DNA of 7,469 nucleotides from CSP1-8 sp049688015. GTDB lineage: Bacteria; Desulfobacterota; Deferrimicrobia; Deferrimicrobiales; Deferrimicrobiaceae. The translations under genes were made by a program, and so were the position numbers. A model generated the notes under the pieces. The model saw only the letters and a list, made by a program, of their open reading frames with translations. It searched no databases and had not been told where the DNA came from. Below are positions 6,275-7,469 of the stretch, piece after piece (within the stretch, counting starts at the first letter, position 1; each line of letters opens with the position of its first letter). Location of the stretch: positions 1 through 7,469 of the forward strand of contig JBAVJZ010000165.1 in NCBI GenBank assembly GCA_049688015.1, written 5' to 3'.

Positions 6275-6285
6275 GGGGGGAAGGA

Positions 6286-7059
6286 TCATTTCGTCATCTT
6301 TTTCGCTTTTTCCCAGAATCGGTCGAGTGTCGAAATGTCCGTATTCTCGATGGAACACCCTGATTCTCTTGCGATATTTTCCATCGCCTCAAATCGCCGC
6401 AAGAAGCGTTCGTTGGCCATACCCATGGCGATCTCCGGGTTGATGTTGAGGAATCGGGCCAGGTTTACCAGGGCGAAGAGGATATCCCCCAACTCGTGTT
6501 CCATCCTCACGGGGTCTCCCCCGGAAATGGCTTCTTTCAGCTCCTCCATCTCCTCCTCGACCTTCTCCATCACCTGCTCGCTGCTCTTCCAGTCGAACCC
6601 CACGCGGGCCGCCTTTTTCGTGATCTTGGCGCCCCGGAGAAGGGAGGGGAAACTCCTGGGGACGCCGCCAACGAGGGAGGAATGATTTTTGTTCTCCACG
6701 GTCCTCTTGATATGTTCCCACTGGAGGGAAACCGCTTCGGGTGTGGCGGCAATGGCCTCGGAAAAGACGTGCGGGTGCCTCCGCACCATCTTCTCCGAGA
6801 TGGAGTCGATCACGTCGGAGATGTCGAACTCCCCCTGGTCGCTGGCGATCTGGGCGAGGAACAGGATCTGGAAGAGGAGATCCCCCAGTTCCTCGCGCAG
6901 CAGGCCTGCATCGTTTCGGGAGATGGCGTCCACGACCTCGTGGACCTCTTCGAGCAGGTACTGCCGGAGAGAAGAAAGCGATTGCGCTCGATCCCATTCG
7001 CATCCGCCCTTGCCCCTAAGGCGCGCCATGATATCCACAAGGGACTGGAAATTGCTCAT
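6286..7059 (-). CDS. mazG: Nucleoside triphosphate pyrophosphohydrolase MazG
   Basis: MazG hydrolyses (d)NTPs to the monophosphate and pyrophosphate. It is thought to clean damaged nucleotides from the pool and, in E. coli, to lower ppGpp. The 257 residues are the usual length for the two-domain enzyme (E. coli about 263). The N-terminal repeat has the GCEWDRAQ entry (19-26), metal ligands EE--E at 37/38/41 and E--D at 57/60, and the RRHPHVF motif (93-99). A linker with QWEHIK (113-118) follows. The C-terminal repeat has GFDW (154-157), EE--E at 169/170/173 and E--D at 189/192, then FALVNLARFL and NERFLRRF. All catalytic acidic residues are present in both repeats. The ATG at 7059-7057 was chosen because MSNFQSLVDIMARLR matches family N-termini and GAGGA (7073-7069) lies 9 nt upstream. 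The frame stays open for 102 codons further upstream, but that extension is not MazG-like and overlaps the divergent gene. Confidence 0.96.
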   Translation of the reverse strand: MSNFQSLVDIMARLRGKGGCEWDRAQSLSSLRQYLLEEVHEVVDAISRNDAGLLREELGDLLFQILFLAQIASDQGEFDISDVIDSISEKMVRRHPHVFSEAIAATPEAVSLQWEHIKRTVENKNHSSLVGGVPRSFPSLLRGAKITKKAARVGFDWKSSEQVMEKVEEEMEELKEAISGGDPVRMEHELGDILFALVNLARFLNINPEIAMGMANERFLRRFEAMENIARESGCSIENTDISTLDRFWEKAKKMTK

Positions 7060-7098
7060 ATCGGTTTTTCCTCGAACCAATGATATCATACAATATTT
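7060..7098. promoter_or_regulatory. Divergent promoter region between mazG and an exported-protein gene
   Basis: This 39-nt AT-rich spacer must serve both genes if each is transcribed from its own promoter. On the minus strand TATGAT (7090-7085) resembles a -10 box and would give mazG a leader of about 20 nt. On the plus strand TACAAT (7089-7094) resembles a -10 box that overlaps it, with transcription then starting at or near the ATG at 7099. Neither has a clear -35 box. A perfect 10-bp palindrome, ATGATATCAT (7080-7089), overlaps both and could be an operator. All of this is pattern-based. Confidence 0.35.
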
Positions 7099-7469
7099 AT
7101 GAGGATTGAGCCTCACAAGGGTCGTGCTTTGCTCTCCCTCGCGGCCGTTCTTCCGTTCCTCTTCCTTCTGTCGCTGACGATTCCCGGGCGTTGCGTGGCG
7201 GAGGACTTTTTCCCGGGGTACGCCCCCGAGGTGAGATCGCAGGCAGAGCGCGTGGTGGAGGCGGCGGGTCCGGGGACGGATAAGGAGCTGGTGAACGAGG
7301 TCCGGCGTCTGCGGAAGAGGATGTACGCCCACGGGATACTCTCCATTAACGCAATCCCGGACCACGTTTTCCAGCGCGCGGAAAAGGGGGGATGGAAGGA
7401 TAAAATCGCATCCCGATTCCGGGTCATCGCGGAAGTTTCTCCCCTTTCGGTTCAGATGTGGGCCTGGAT
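7099..7469 (+). CDS. Putative exported protein of unknown function (3' truncated by window)
   Basis: The frame runs open from the ATG at 7099 to the window end (123 complete codons), with an in-frame stop at 7081-7083 upstream. I do not recognise the family. The N-terminus looks like a Sec signal peptide: a basic start with His6, Lys7 and Arg9, a hydrophobic core at about 10-28, then a Cys-Val-Ala / Glu-Asp junction that fits signal peptidase I cleavage after Ala34. The mature part is charged and probably helical, with ELVNEVRRLRKRMY at 62-75, ILSINAIPDHVF (80-91), then VSPLSVQMWAW at the edge. There is no lipobox at Cys32. No Shine-Dalgarno sequence precedes the ATG. A TTG at codon 11 is an alternative but would lose the basic n-region. 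Codon use matches the neighbouring genes. It could be the start of a larger exported or membrane protein. Confidence 0.75.
   Translation, partial: MRIEPHKGRALLSLAAVLPFLFLLSLTIPGRCVAEDFFPGYAPEVRSQAERVVEAAGPGTDKELVNEVRRLRKRMYAHGILSINAIPDHVFQRAEKGGWKDKIASRFRVIAEVSPLSVQMWAW

Noticed and set aside
5909..6285. tRNA or other standard RNA gene in the spacer
   Set aside because: No GGTTCRANYCC T-arm on either strand, and no tmRNA, 5S or SRP RNA signature seen.
7060..7365. 102-codon N-terminal extension of MazG
   Set aside because: Not similar to MazG, overlaps the divergent exported-protein gene, and ignores the well-placed ATG and GAGGA at 7057-7073.
1..7469. Mobile element, attachment site or CRISPR array
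   Set aside because: No transposase, integrase, terminal repeats or regularly spaced direct repeats were seen. The genes are all ordinary chromosomal housekeeping genes, apart from the unknown at the end.

Overview
The window is high-GC bacterial chromosome carrying compact housekeeping genes. Protein sequences and gene order suggest a Gram-negative bacterium, most likely a deltaproteobacterium in the broad sense (Desulfobacterota / Geobacter-like). The evidence is an LPS-assembly lipoprotein (LptE), a bacterial-type LeuRS, and the combined order ribBA-ribH-nusB-leuS-lptE-holA with rpsT and mazG beside it. The taxonomic placement is inferred from recall, not from a search. I see no tRNA, rRNA, insertion sequence, phage gene or CRISPR array.

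Bases 1-5550 hold six tightly packed plus-strand genes that look like one operon: the 3' part of ribA/ribBA (GTP cyclohydrolase II), ribH (lumazine synthase), nusB (antitermination factor), leuS (leucyl-tRNA synthetase), lptE (LPS-assembly lipoprotein) and holA (DNA polymerase III delta). Gaps are 28 nt or less. Two junctions, nusB/leuS and lptE/holA, are four-base GTGA overlaps that suggest translational coupling. The operon joins two neighbourhoods that are separate in E. coli: ribH-nusB and leuS-lptE-holA.

Bases 5561-5836 hold rpsT (ribosomal protein S20) on the minus strand, converging on holA with only 10 nt between them. It has a perfect AGGAGG ribosome-binding site, a UUG start and a good sigma-70-type promoter at 5880-5908. 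Bases 5909-6285 contain no convincing gene. They hold several inverted repeats, an open minus-strand frame with no start codon, and a paired TTTCCACA/TGTGGAAA hairpin just past the mazG stop.

Bases 6286-7059 hold mazG (NTP pyrophosphohydrolase, two catalytic repeats) on the minus strand. It is divergent, across 39 AT-rich bases, from an exported protein of unknown function that starts at 7099 and runs off the window end.

Functionally the genes cover riboflavin synthesis, rRNA transcription, translation, outer-membrane assembly, replication and nucleotide-pool cleaning. I find no clear novel system. The points most worth a second look are the 5909-6285 spacer, the long N-terminus of LptE, the unusual metal-ligand pattern in LeuRS and the unidentified exported protein.
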